Source: Uliginosibacterium gangwonense
GTDB taxonomy: Bacteria; Pseudomonadota; Gammaproteobacteria; Burkholderiales; Rhodocyclaceae
DNA: 43,785 bases
Reading direction: 5' to 3'
NCBI GenBank assembly: GCA_005239635.1
Contig: SBBQ01000059.1
Location: 1 to 43,785, forward strand
Shown piece after piece: positions 36,764 through 43,785 of this stretch. Numbering within the stretch: the stretch's first letter is position 1; every line of letters starts with the position of its first letter. The translations under genes and the position numbers were made by a program. Under the pieces are notes generated by a model. That model ran no database searches. It was not told the DNA's origin and saw only the letters and a program-made list of their open reading frames with translations.

Positions 36764-38848
36764 ATGGATGATTTGTTAGGCATTGCCACAACCAGCTATG
36801 CGCTCACCGCCATGGCCTATGCAGTTTTTTGTCTGCAGCTGTGGCGCAATCGCAATGTCAGCAGCTCGTCACGTTTGCTGGTTTTTGCGGTCATGGGCAC
36901 CACTGTTTGGGCCGCCACAGCCACCGCCGCACTTTTAGTCAAATCCGATCTGCTGTGGGCGATTTATATTCTGTGTGACGTTGCCCGCCTCTCGCTCTGG
37001 TTGTTATTTATCGCCAGCATGCTGCAAGGGTTTGGACAACTCACCATTGGCAGCAATTCATTGCGTTTGCTACGCACCTGGATCGCCCTGCTAGTGGTGT
37101 TTTCATTAAGCGGTTTTTTTGGTGACGGTAGCGCCTCACACGCTCGCGTCAGTTTGATGGCAACGCTTGGATTTGCCATTACCGGCATGGTCATGACTGA
37201 ACAGCTCTATCGTTCAGCACCCGAAGCAGCACGCTGGTCGCTCAAAATGCTCTGCGTCGGCTTGGCGGCCTGCTTCGGCTTTGACATGTATGTGTACGCT
37301 GATGCAACCTTGTTTGCGCATGTCGATAGCGTTGCCGCCCTCATGCGCGGTGCGGTTCAGCTCCTTGCCCTTCCGCTACTCGTCATCGCGATTGCGCGCA
37401 GCCCAACGCTGCGTTTCAAAGTCGCAGTTTCGCGCCGCGTGGTATTTCACACCACGACGCTCTTAGCATCAGGTCTTTACCTTCTGGCGGTATCGGCCGC
37501 GGGCTATTACCTGAGAACCTTTGGCGGCACCTGGGGGCAAGCTGTTTTTGCAGTCCTTGTAACAGCAGCACTAATTTTGCTAGCCCTCATCGCTGTATCA
37601 GGCAGTATGCGTTCCCGCTTGCGCGTGCTGATTAGCAAAAATTTCTTCTCCTATCGCTATGACTATCGCGAAGAGTGGCTGCGCTTTATCAACGCCCTAT
37701 CGAACCCAACCGATGAACGCGAACTAAAACGTCACGTCATTATGGCGCTGGCAGACCTCGTAGAATCTCCCGGCGGCTTACTGCTGATGCGCGACGAACG
37801 CGGTTTTGCTATTAGCGCCTCAGCCAATGCCAGCAGCACTGAGCGCGAACAAGCCAACCTCGTAGTGGCAGATGATGATGCAATGGTGGCGTACCTCACA
37901 CGCAAGCGCTGGATCGTCGCGCTAGACGACTGCCGCGCCAAACGCTCTTCCTACGAAGGCTTAACGCTCCCAACCTGGCTGTCTCATTTGCCCGAAGCGT
38001 GGTTGGTCATCCCACTGTTTTACCGCGATGAACTGACGGGCATGGCCGTGCTGCAACAACCGCGCACGCATATTGATCTGGACTGGGAAGTTTTAGACTT
38101 GCTCAAAACAGCGTCACGCCAAGCTGCCGCTTTTTTGGGCTATGCTCGGACCGCGGAAGCGTTGATGGAGGCACGAAAGTTCGAAGCCTTCAACAAAATG
38201 TCTGCCTTTGTGGTGCACGATCTCAAAAACCTCGTTGCTCAGCTTCAACTGCTGTCCAGAAACGCTCAGCGTCATATGGACAACCCCGACTTTCGCAGCG
38301 ACATGCTGATGACGATTGACCATGCAGCTGACCGCATGAGCAAATTGATGATGCAACTGCGTGAAGATACCCGCCCGATTGATCGGCCAACGCGTCTAGA
38401 ACTCACACCGCTGATTGGCAAATTAGACCGCCTACGCCCTGGTCGCGGTGCAGCGCTTGAGCTGATTCTCGATCAACCCGTGTGCGTTATGGCACATAGT
38501 GATCGACTTGAACGCGTTTTGGGCCATCTTGTGCAGAATGCACTAGAAGCTACCCACGAAAACGGTAAAGTGACAGTCCGTGCCACCCAGAATGAACAAT
38601 TTGCCCTGATTGAAGTGATTGATAACGGCCAGGGCATGACCGAAGAGTTTGTGCGCGAACGGTTATTTAAACCGTTCCAAAGCACCAAGTCTGGCGGGAT
38701 GGGAATTGGTACGTACGAAAGCGCCCAATACATTAAAGAACTGGGCGGCCAGATCGATGTAGTAAGCCAGCCAGGAGAAGGCACCCGGTTTAGGGTTAGC
38801 CTCCCCTTGTGCCGGGATACCGAAGCGGATACTAAGATTCATGGCTGA
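36764..38848 (+). CDS. prsK: XrtA/PEP-CTERM system sensor histidine kinase
   Basis: About 694 residues from the ATG at 36764 (MDDLLGIATTSYALT); a GTG at 36752 is an alternative. About eight membrane helices fill the first 290 residues. A GAF-like sensor domain follows (about 310-460), then the phosphorylated His in AFVVHDLKNLVAQLQLLSRN and an ATPase domain with LVQNALEATHENG, VIDNGQGM and KSGGMGIGTYESAQYIKELGG. This is the PrsK arrangement; it phosphorylates PrsR. It overlaps prsR by 8 bases, so the two are coupled. Confidence 0.93.
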   Translation: MDDLLGIATTSYALTAMAYAVFCLQLWRNRNVSSSSRLLVFAVMGTTVWAATATAALLVKSDLLWAIYILCDVARLSLWLLFIASMLQGFGQLTIGSNSLRLLRTWIALLVVFSLSGFFGDGSASHARVSLMATLGFAITGMVMTEQLYRSAPEAARWSLKMLCVGLAACFGFDMYVYADATLFAHVDSVAALMRGAVQLLALPLLVIAIARSPTLRFKVAVSRRVVFHTTTLLASGLYLLAVSAAGYYLRTFGGTWGQAVFAVLVTAALILLALIAVSGSMRSRLRVLISKNFFSYRYDYREEWLRFINALSNPTDERELKRHVIMALADLVESPGGLLLMRDERGFAISASANASSTEREQANLVVADDDAMVAYLTRKRWIVALDDCRAKRSSYEGLTLPTWLSHLPEAWLVIPLFYRDELTGMAVLQQPRTHIDLDWEVLDLLKTASRQAAAFLGYARTAEALMEARKFEAFNKMSAFVVHDLKNLVAQLQLLSRNAQRHMDNPDFRSDMLMTIDHAADRMSKLMMQLREDTRPIDRPTRLELTPLIGKLDRLRPGRGAALELILDQPVCVMAHSDRLERVLGHLVQNALEATHENGKVTVRATQNEQFALIEVIDNGQGMTEEFVRERLFKPFQSTKSGGMGIGTYESAQYIKELGGQIDVVSQPGEGTRFRVSLPLCRDTEADTKIHG

Positions 38849-40223
38849 TAAGAAACGCACCCTGTTAATCATCGAAGACGATCCGGCGCTGCAAAAGCAG
38901 ATGCGCTGGAGCTTTGATGCCTATGAAGTGGTCACCGCCGACGACTACGAATCGGCCATCAACCAGGTTCGACGTCATGAACCCGCCGTTGTGACCATGG
39001 ACTTGGGCTTACCCCCAGCACCGGATGATGTGACCGAAGGTTTTCGTATCCTTGAAGGCATCTTGTCGCTCGCACCAGACACCAAAGTGATTGTGCTCAC
39101 AGGGCAACACGATCGTGACAATGCAATACGCGCGATTGGGATTGGCGCCTACGACTTCTTTGCCAAACCGTTTGAACCTGACCTGCTGAGTTTGACAATC
39201 GAGCGCGCATTCCGTTTGCATGATTTGCAACAAGAAAACAAACGCCTGCAATCGTCTAAAGACAGCGCGAGCAGCGGCATTCTGAGTCGTGACCCACAAA
39301 TGCAGCGCATTTGCCGCACGATTGAAAAAGTTGCTCCCACCTCTGCAACCGTCTTGTTGCTAGGTGAATCGGGCACCGGCAAAGAAGTACTCGCCCGTGC
39401 AGTACACGAAACCTCCCCACGCAAGAATAACCGCTTCATCGCGATCAACTGTGCAGCCATTCCTGAGAACCTTCTCGAATCAGATCTGTTTGGGTACGAA
39501 AAGGGGGCGTTCACTGGCGCAGTCAAAACAACACCAGGCAAAATTGAACTGGCCGACAAGGGTACGCTTTTCCTTGATGAAATTGGTGACTTACCCCACC
39601 CATTGCAAGCAAAGCTGTTACGCTTCTTGCAAGAACGGGTAATTGAACGCGTCGGTGGCCGCGAAGAAATTCCGATTGATGTGCGCGTCGTGTGTGCAAC
39701 ACACCAAAATCTACAAGGGCTCATCGAACAAAGTCGATTCCGCCAGGACTTATACTTCCGTCTGGCTGAAATCGTGGTGAACATTCCCCCCTTGCGAGAT
39801 CGACAAGGCGATGCCGCATTGCTTGCCCACGCATTTGTACGACGCTTTGCGCAAGATCAAAATCGCGGCTCAATGACCATGCGACCAGATGCCATTAGCG
39901 CAATTGAATTACATCGCTGGCCGGGTAATGTGCGCGAAATGGAAAACTGCATTAAGCGCGCCGTGATCATGGCTGATGGCAACCAAATCACTGCAGAAGA
40001 TTTATGTTTGCCAATCAACGGCAATATTGATGACAGTGCGCTCGACGGCATGCTCAATCTACGCCAAGTGCGTGACGAAGCAGAACGTGCTGCGGTGCTT
40101 AAAGCACTTGCGCGCGCTGACAACAATATTCTTCGGGCAGCTGAAATGCTGGGTGTCAGCCGCCCGACGTTGTATGACTTAATGAATCGTTTTGGGCTAC
40201 GCAGCCCCACCGAGAAAGCCTAG
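38841..40223 (+). CDS. prsR: PEP-CTERM-box sigma-54-dependent response regulator
   Basis: A 460-residue NtrC-type activator. The receiver domain has the acidic pair in LLIIEDDPALQKQ, phospho-acceptor Asp in VVTMDLGLPPAPDDV and Lys in FFAKPFEPD. The AAA+ domain has Walker A GESGTGKE, the sigma-54 contact loop KGAFTGAV, Walker B LFLDEIGDL and an R-finger region. A Fis-type helix-turn-helix ends the protein (NNILRAAEMLGVSRPTLYDLMNRFGL). From family knowledge PrsR activates PEP-CTERM protein and polysaccharide genes with RpoN. The sigma-54 match at 35067 is its obvious local target. Confidence 0.95.
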   Translation: MADKKRTLLIIEDDPALQKQMRWSFDAYEVVTADDYESAINQVRRHEPAVVTMDLGLPPAPDDVTEGFRILEGILSLAPDTKVIVLTGQHDRDNAIRAIGIGAYDFFAKPFEPDLLSLTIERAFRLHDLQQENKRLQSSKDSASSGILSRDPQMQRICRTIEKVAPTSATVLLLGESGTGKEVLARAVHETSPRKNNRFIAINCAAIPENLLESDLFGYEKGAFTGAVKTTPGKIELADKGTLFLDEIGDLPHPLQAKLLRFLQERVIERVGGREEIPIDVRVVCATHQNLQGLIEQSRFRQDLYFRLAEIVVNIPPLRDRQGDAALLAHAFVRRFAQDQNRGSMTMRPDAISAIELHRWPGNVREMENCIKRAVIMADGNQITAEDLCLPINGNIDDSALDGMLNLRQVRDEAERAAVLKALARADNNILRAAEMLGVSRPTLYDLMNRFGLRSPTEKA

Positions 40224-40232
40224 GAGCTCTCC

Positions 40233-43010
40233 ATGATGAACCGTACCATGCACCGCCCCGTGATTACCGCGCTGTTGTCATCTCTACTCATTGTGGGGGG
40301 CTGCAGCAAGGGAGAGAAGGCAGAAACGCTTGTTGTCTCCGCAAAAGAAGCGCTCGCCAAGCGGGACTACAACACGGCAAGCATTCAATTGAAAAATGCC
40401 GCGAAGAAAGCACCCGACAATGCTGAGATCCGCTTTTTACTCGGCAAGGTCTTGCTTGATTCTGGCAACGTAGTAGACGGTTCGACAGAGCTCAAAAAGG
40501 CCATGGATTTAGGCCAAGCCAAAGAAGATGTACTACCGCTGCTCGCTAAAGCACTGGTCGAACAAGGTCAAGGCCAGCGCCTCGTCGCTGAATATGGCAA
40601 CGTAAAACTCGCGCAAGCAGACGCTCAAGCTGAACTCTTATCGCAAATTGCGCTAGGCCTGCTCGCAACCAATAAGCCAGACCAAGCGCAAGCCAAGGTC
40701 AATGAGGCACTGTCCGCCCAAGCAGACTATCCGACAGCACTTTTGATTCAGGCGCGCATCTTAGCGTCCAACCAAAAACTGGAAGAGGCCGAAGCGCTGG
40801 TTGATAAAGTTTTGGCAAATGCTGCTGCTCGTAAAGATGCTTTAATCCTTAAAGCCAACATTCAAACAGCACGTGGTAACCGTGAAGGCTCGCTCAAAAC
40901 GTTTCAAACCATTCTAGAGAACAGCCCAACTGATTTAACCGCAAACCGCGAAATCATTAGCCAACTCATTGCCAATAGTAAATTCGATGAAGCCGCACAG
41001 GCGCTAGATAAGCTGGGCAAAAGCATGAACGGTCATCCCACCGTCCAATATCTACGCGGCCTCTTGCTGAGCAAGCAGAACAAACCTGCTGAAGCGCGCG
41101 AACTACTCAACCAATCACTCAAGTCTGCGCCCGACAATTTTCAGGCAGTCTTACTCTCCGGCACTGTTGAGCAAACGCTAGGGGCAAACACAGTCGCTGA
41201 AGAGCGCTATCTCAAAGCGGTGCAGTTGCAGCCAGACCATCCGGCCGCACGTCGTTTATTGGCAGCACTTCAAATGACAAACGGCTCGCCTGACAAGGCG
41301 CTAGAGACGATCGCCCCCTTAAAAGCTCAGGCAGGCAAAGATCCGGCAATTGCCTTATTGCTGGGTGAAGTTTTGGTACGTAATGGCAAAGCACGCGAAG
41401 CCTTGCCTCATTTTGAAACGGCCATTCAATTAAGTCCCAACAACAACAGCATCAAAATTAAATTAGCTGCAGCGCGCATTCTGGCAGGCGAGACGGATAA
41501 AGGTCGTCAAGAACTTGAAGCGCTAAGCAAATCAGACGAAGGAATTGTGGCTGATGAGGCGCTCTCCAGTTATTACCTAGAGACGCAGCAGGCAGACAAA
41601 GCACTCGCCGTGATTGCTCGCATGGAAGCGAAGCAGCCCACCAACCCATTGGTGTATGGCATGCGCGGCAATGCTTTGGCGCAAAAGAAAGACTTTGCCA
41701 ATGCAACCAAGAGCTACCTGAAGGCGCTCGAGTTGCGCAGCGACTTTTTCCCAGCCATGGCAAATCTAACGGGCATGGAAGCCGCTCGCGGCAACAACGC
41801 CGAAGCCATTAAATACGCCACCGATTTTGTAAATCGCAACCCGAAACATGTGGATGCCCTGCTAACACTCGCGTTCTTGCATGGTCGGAATAATGCAAGC
41901 AGCAAGGACATTCTTGCCATTATCGAACGCGCTGTCGCAGCGGACCCGAACTCTACAAAGGCACGCGTGGCGCTGGCTACATCTCAGCTGAAATTGGGTG
42001 ACAAAAAACAAGCTGTCGCCACGGCTGAAAAGGCTAACGCCGACCTGCCGAATCGTCCGGCCATTCTTGAAGTGCTCGGCATGACGCAGGCAGAAGCGGG
42101 CGAACACAACCAAGCCATTAAGAGCTTCACCGCTATGGCTGAACTGATGGACAACTCGCCGCGCGCGTTGATGCAATTGGCGTTTGCCCAACAAAGTGCC
42201 AACGATTTGCCCGCTGCCGAACAAACTTTACGCAAGGCCTTCTCCAAGGCCCCTGAAGAAATTGGCATCCGTAGTAGCTTGATTGGCTTGCTGGTAAAAC
42301 AAAAGAAATTCGATGCTGCATTGGCACTAGCCCGTGAAATTCAGGGCGCCAACAAGCAAGCCGTTTTCGGCCTCGAACTTGAGGGCGATATCATGCAAGC
42401 CAATGGCAAGTACGCCGAAGCCATGACAGCCTTCCGTAAAGCGCTCGCATTAAACAACACCTCGACGCTCGCGATCAAACTACATTTGGCCGCCACCAAG
42501 ATTAGCGCCAGCGAAGCGCAAAAAGTGGCCGATGAGTTGCTCAAGCAAGGCTCGAAGGACCACGCCTTCCGCAACTATTTAGCAGAACGCGCCATGGCCA
42601 CCAAAGATTTTGCTGGTGCCGTGCAACATTACCGCGTACTGCTTGGCATTCAGCCTAATAATGCCAACCTGTTGAACAACATGGCATGGTGTTTATCGCA
42701 ACTGAAAGATCCAAAGGCAATTGAGTATGCCGAGCAAGCCAACAAGCTCGTACCTCATGCAGCGGCCTATATGGACACCTTAGCTGTGCTGCTAATCGAA
42801 AAAGGCGAACTGGCACGCGCAATCGAATTGCTCAAAGAAGTGGTGCAGCGTGCGCCCAACGCTTTGCTGCCTAAGCTGCACCTTGCACAAGCCTTGGCCA
42901 AAAAAGGCGACAAATCTGCCGCCAAAGCTGAGCTAGAGCCGTTGCGCAAACTGGGTGAAACATTCTCCGAGCATGCTGAAGTTCAGCGCTTGTACCAAAC
43001 GCTGCAGTAA
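40233..43010 (+). CDS. prsT: XrtA/PEP-CTERM system TPR-repeat lipoprotein
   Basis: A 925-residue protein with a lipoprotein signal (ALLSSLLIVGGCSKG; Cys near residue 24, with a slightly unusual Val-Gly-Gly before it) followed by about 20 TPR units (for example AKRDYNTASIQLKNAAKKAPDNAE). It should sit in the outer membrane facing the periplasm and scaffold polysaccharide export or PEP-CTERM protein handling. AGGAG lies 5 bases before the ATG and prsR ends 9 bases upstream. It holds two octamer copies, plus one 44 bases after its stop. Confidence 0.94.
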   Translation: MMNRTMHRPVITALLSSLLIVGGCSKGEKAETLVVSAKEALAKRDYNTASIQLKNAAKKAPDNAEIRFLLGKVLLDSGNVVDGSTELKKAMDLGQAKEDVLPLLAKALVEQGQGQRLVAEYGNVKLAQADAQAELLSQIALGLLATNKPDQAQAKVNEALSAQADYPTALLIQARILASNQKLEEAEALVDKVLANAAARKDALILKANIQTARGNREGSLKTFQTILENSPTDLTANREIISQLIANSKFDEAAQALDKLGKSMNGHPTVQYLRGLLLSKQNKPAEARELLNQSLKSAPDNFQAVLLSGTVEQTLGANTVAEERYLKAVQLQPDHPAARRLLAALQMTNGSPDKALETIAPLKAQAGKDPAIALLLGEVLVRNGKAREALPHFETAIQLSPNNNSIKIKLAAARILAGETDKGRQELEALSKSDEGIVADEALSSYYLETQQADKALAVIARMEAKQPTNPLVYGMRGNALAQKKDFANATKSYLKALELRSDFFPAMANLTGMEAARGNNAEAIKYATDFVNRNPKHVDALLTLAFLHGRNNASSKDILAIIERAVAADPNSTKARVALATSQLKLGDKKQAVATAEKANADLPNRPAILEVLGMTQAEAGEHNQAIKSFTAMAELMDNSPRALMQLAFAQQSANDLPAAEQTLRKAFSKAPEEIGIRSSLIGLLVKQKKFDAALALAREIQGANKQAVFGLELEGDIMQANGKYAEAMTAFRKALALNNTSTLAIKLHLAATKISASEAQKVADELLKQGSKDHAFRNYLAERAMATKDFAGAVQHYRVLLGIQPNNANLLNNMAWCLSQLKDPKAIEYAEQANKLVPHAAAYMDTLAVLLIEKGELARAIELLKEVVQRAPNALLPKLHLAQALAKKGDKSAAKAELEPLRKLGETFSEHAEVQRLYQTLQ

Positions 43011-43080
43011 TTAAATTAACTGTTGTGACGTTCGTAACCGCACACAAATAATGATTGGCAAAACGCCAAACTGAATCTGG

Positions 43081-43785
43081 ATGAATGGAATGTCTGATAT
43101 CAAAGTTGCTGTAATTGGTTTGGGCTACGTGGGCCTGCCACTCGCGGTTGAATTCGGTAAGAAATTTGACACCGTTGGTTTTGATCTTTCCGCCGAGAAG
43201 GTCGCGCATTACCGCAACTTCTTCGACCCCACCGGCGAAGTCAGCACCGAACAGCTTAAGGCCGCAACACGCTTAACTGTCACAACGGACCCTACGCTAC
43301 TCGGCGAGGCTGACTTCATTGTGGTTGCCGTCCCCACACCCGTGGATGAAGCACATCAACCTGATTTTTCTCCGTTGGTTGGTTCCTCAAAGTTCTGCGG
43401 CCAATACATGAAAAAAGGCGCGACGGTGGTATTCGAATCCACTGTTTACCCTGGCGCAACCGAAGAGGTTTGCATTCCAATCATTGAGCAGCAGCGCGGC
43501 TTAAAGTGGAAGCAAGACTTTTATGTGGGTTACTCGCCTGAGCGTATCAACCCGGGCGATAAAGAACGTACTGTTACCAAAATCACCAAAGTGGTTTCTG
43601 GTGACACCGCAGAAACATTGGAAAAAGTTGCGGAGCTGTATGGCTCAGTCATTACGGCTGGCGTGTATAAAGCCGCTAGCATTAAGGTGGCGGAAGCGGC
43701 CAAGGTGATTGAAAACACGCAACGCGACCTGAACATCGCGCTCATGAACGAGCTGGCGATTATTTTTGAGCGCATTGGCATTGAT
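43081..43785 (+). CDS. UDP-sugar 6-dehydrogenase, probably UDP-N-acetylhexosamine type (3' end outside window)
   Basis: 235 codons are visible, in frame to the last base. The N-terminal NAD-binding motif [60 protein letters not shown] and [22 protein letters not shown] place it in the UDP-glucose/UDP-GlcNAc/GalNAc dehydrogenase family. The pattern is closest to TviB/WbpO-like UDP-N-acetylgalactosamine dehydrogenases. It supplies a uronic-acid-type sugar for the polysaccharide. The catalytic Cys lies beyond the edge. Start is ATG 43081, or ATG 43090. TTGGC/GCCAA (43056-43060, 43066-43070), partly formed by an octamer, lies just upstream. Confidence 0.92.
   Translation, partial: MNGMSDIKVAVIGLGYVGLPLAVEFGKKFDTVGFDLSAEKVAHYRNFFDPTGEVSTEQLKAATRLTVTTDPTLLGEADFIVVAVPTPVDEAHQPDFSPLVGSSKFCGQYMKKGATVVFESTVYPGATEEVCIPIIEQQRGLKWKQDFYVGYSPERINPGDKERTVTKITKVVSGDTAETLEKVAELYGSVITAGVYKAASIKVAEAAKVIENTQRDLNIALMNELAIIFERIGID

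Larger units (their letters stand above)
148..43061. repeat. Dispersed octamer ATTGGCAA / TTGCCAAT, 41 copies by hand count; candidate DNA uptake-type sequence
   Basis: First bases of ATTGGCAA: 168, 1085, 2481, 3222, 12675, 16400, 17300, 18506, 21245, 24911, 27333, 27408, 28567, 28826, 31765, 34095, 34191, 35269, 36574, 38414, 43054 (21). First bases of TTGCCAAT: 148, 178, 1937, 2722, 7205, 11023, 11309, 14480, 16534, 18181, 22044, 24395, 24542, 25501, 29438, 34243, 34316, 40008, 40969, 41695 (20). In the ATTGGCAA orientation the next base is A in 22 of 41. Copies fall in different reading frames: Ile-Gly-Asn (28567), Trp-Gln (21245), Leu-Ala (16400), Ala-Asn (16534), Leu-Pro-Ile (40008), Cys-Gln (34316). 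About one copy is expected by base composition. The count is by eye and may miss a few. Function is inferred. Confidence 0.85.

Noticed and set aside
39149-39784. Long open frame antisense to prsR (211 codons)
   Set aside because: It mirrors a conserved NtrC-type gene, has low-complexity Ser/Arg/Cys-rich content and no recognisable domain; similar antisense frames lie opposite aspS and purH.
148-43061. ATTGGCAA as a by-product of codon or protein bias
   Set aside because: Copies occur in six frames giving different residues, in both strands equally, and in several intergenic sites.

Overview
The window looks like chromosomal DNA of a betaproteobacterium. The support is gene order: fmdB–DUF502–aspS, dusB–fis–purH–purD, a hemC–hemD–hemX–hemY cluster divergent from ppc, algZ/algR-type genes beside argH, and a prsK–prsR–prsT block of the XrtA/PEP-CTERM exopolysaccharide system. 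Base composition is moderate (roughly mid-50s % GC by eye). I cannot assign a genus. No rRNA, tRNA, IS element, prophage or CRISPR array was seen.

Layout. 1–2442 (+): the end of a RiPP metallophore/bufferin operon, with a Cys-rich precursor tail carrying six EGKCG motifs, an MNIO (DUF692) enzyme, a DUF2063 partner and a DoxX membrane protein. 2473–6560 (−): fmdB, DUF502, aspS, then a coupled barnase-like RNase, barstar-like inhibitor and nudB. 6684–10530 (−): pilB–pilC–pilD of the type IV pilus. 10728–12911 (−): corB-like and ypjD-like genes, divergent from ffh (13123–14478, +). 14519–15766 (−): a Y-family polymerase with a LexA-like box. 15939–21330 (+): dusB, fis, purH, purD, hemF. 21397–25720 (−): hemC, hemD, hemX, hemY. 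26023–28812 (+): ppc, preceded by a leader full of stem-loops and closed by a perfect palindromic terminator. 28899–30703 (−): an AlgR/AlgZ-type two-component pair with three 12-bp-spaced repeats upstream. 31001–34697 (+): argH, a Ser/Thr kinase with a cyclic-nucleotide-binding domain, and a fructosamine-kinase-family gene. 35183–43785 (+): start of an exopolysaccharide locus with a sugar transferase behind a good sigma-54 promoter match, prsK, prsR (a sigma-54 activator), prsT, and a UDP-sugar dehydrogenase cut by the window end.

The most unusual signal is not a gene. The octamer ATTGGCAA (complement TTGCCAAT) occurs at 41 places by hand count, about one per kb, 21 on one strand and 20 on the other, against about one expected from base composition. 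It lies in all six coding frames and is frequent just after stop codons. After the RiPP precursor gene, two copies form a perfect 12-bp-arm hairpin. Density, strand balance and 3'-end placement resemble the DNA uptake sequences of Neisseriaceae and Pasteurellaceae, and the window also encodes type IV pilus assembly genes. I propose it as a candidate uptake sequence or other genome-wide signature; this is an inference.

Two other loci stand out. The EGKCG-repeat precursor with MNIO enzyme should make a thiooxazole-type copper-binding peptide. The polysaccharide locus seems to carry both its regulator (PrsK/PrsR) and a matching sigma-54 target promoter.
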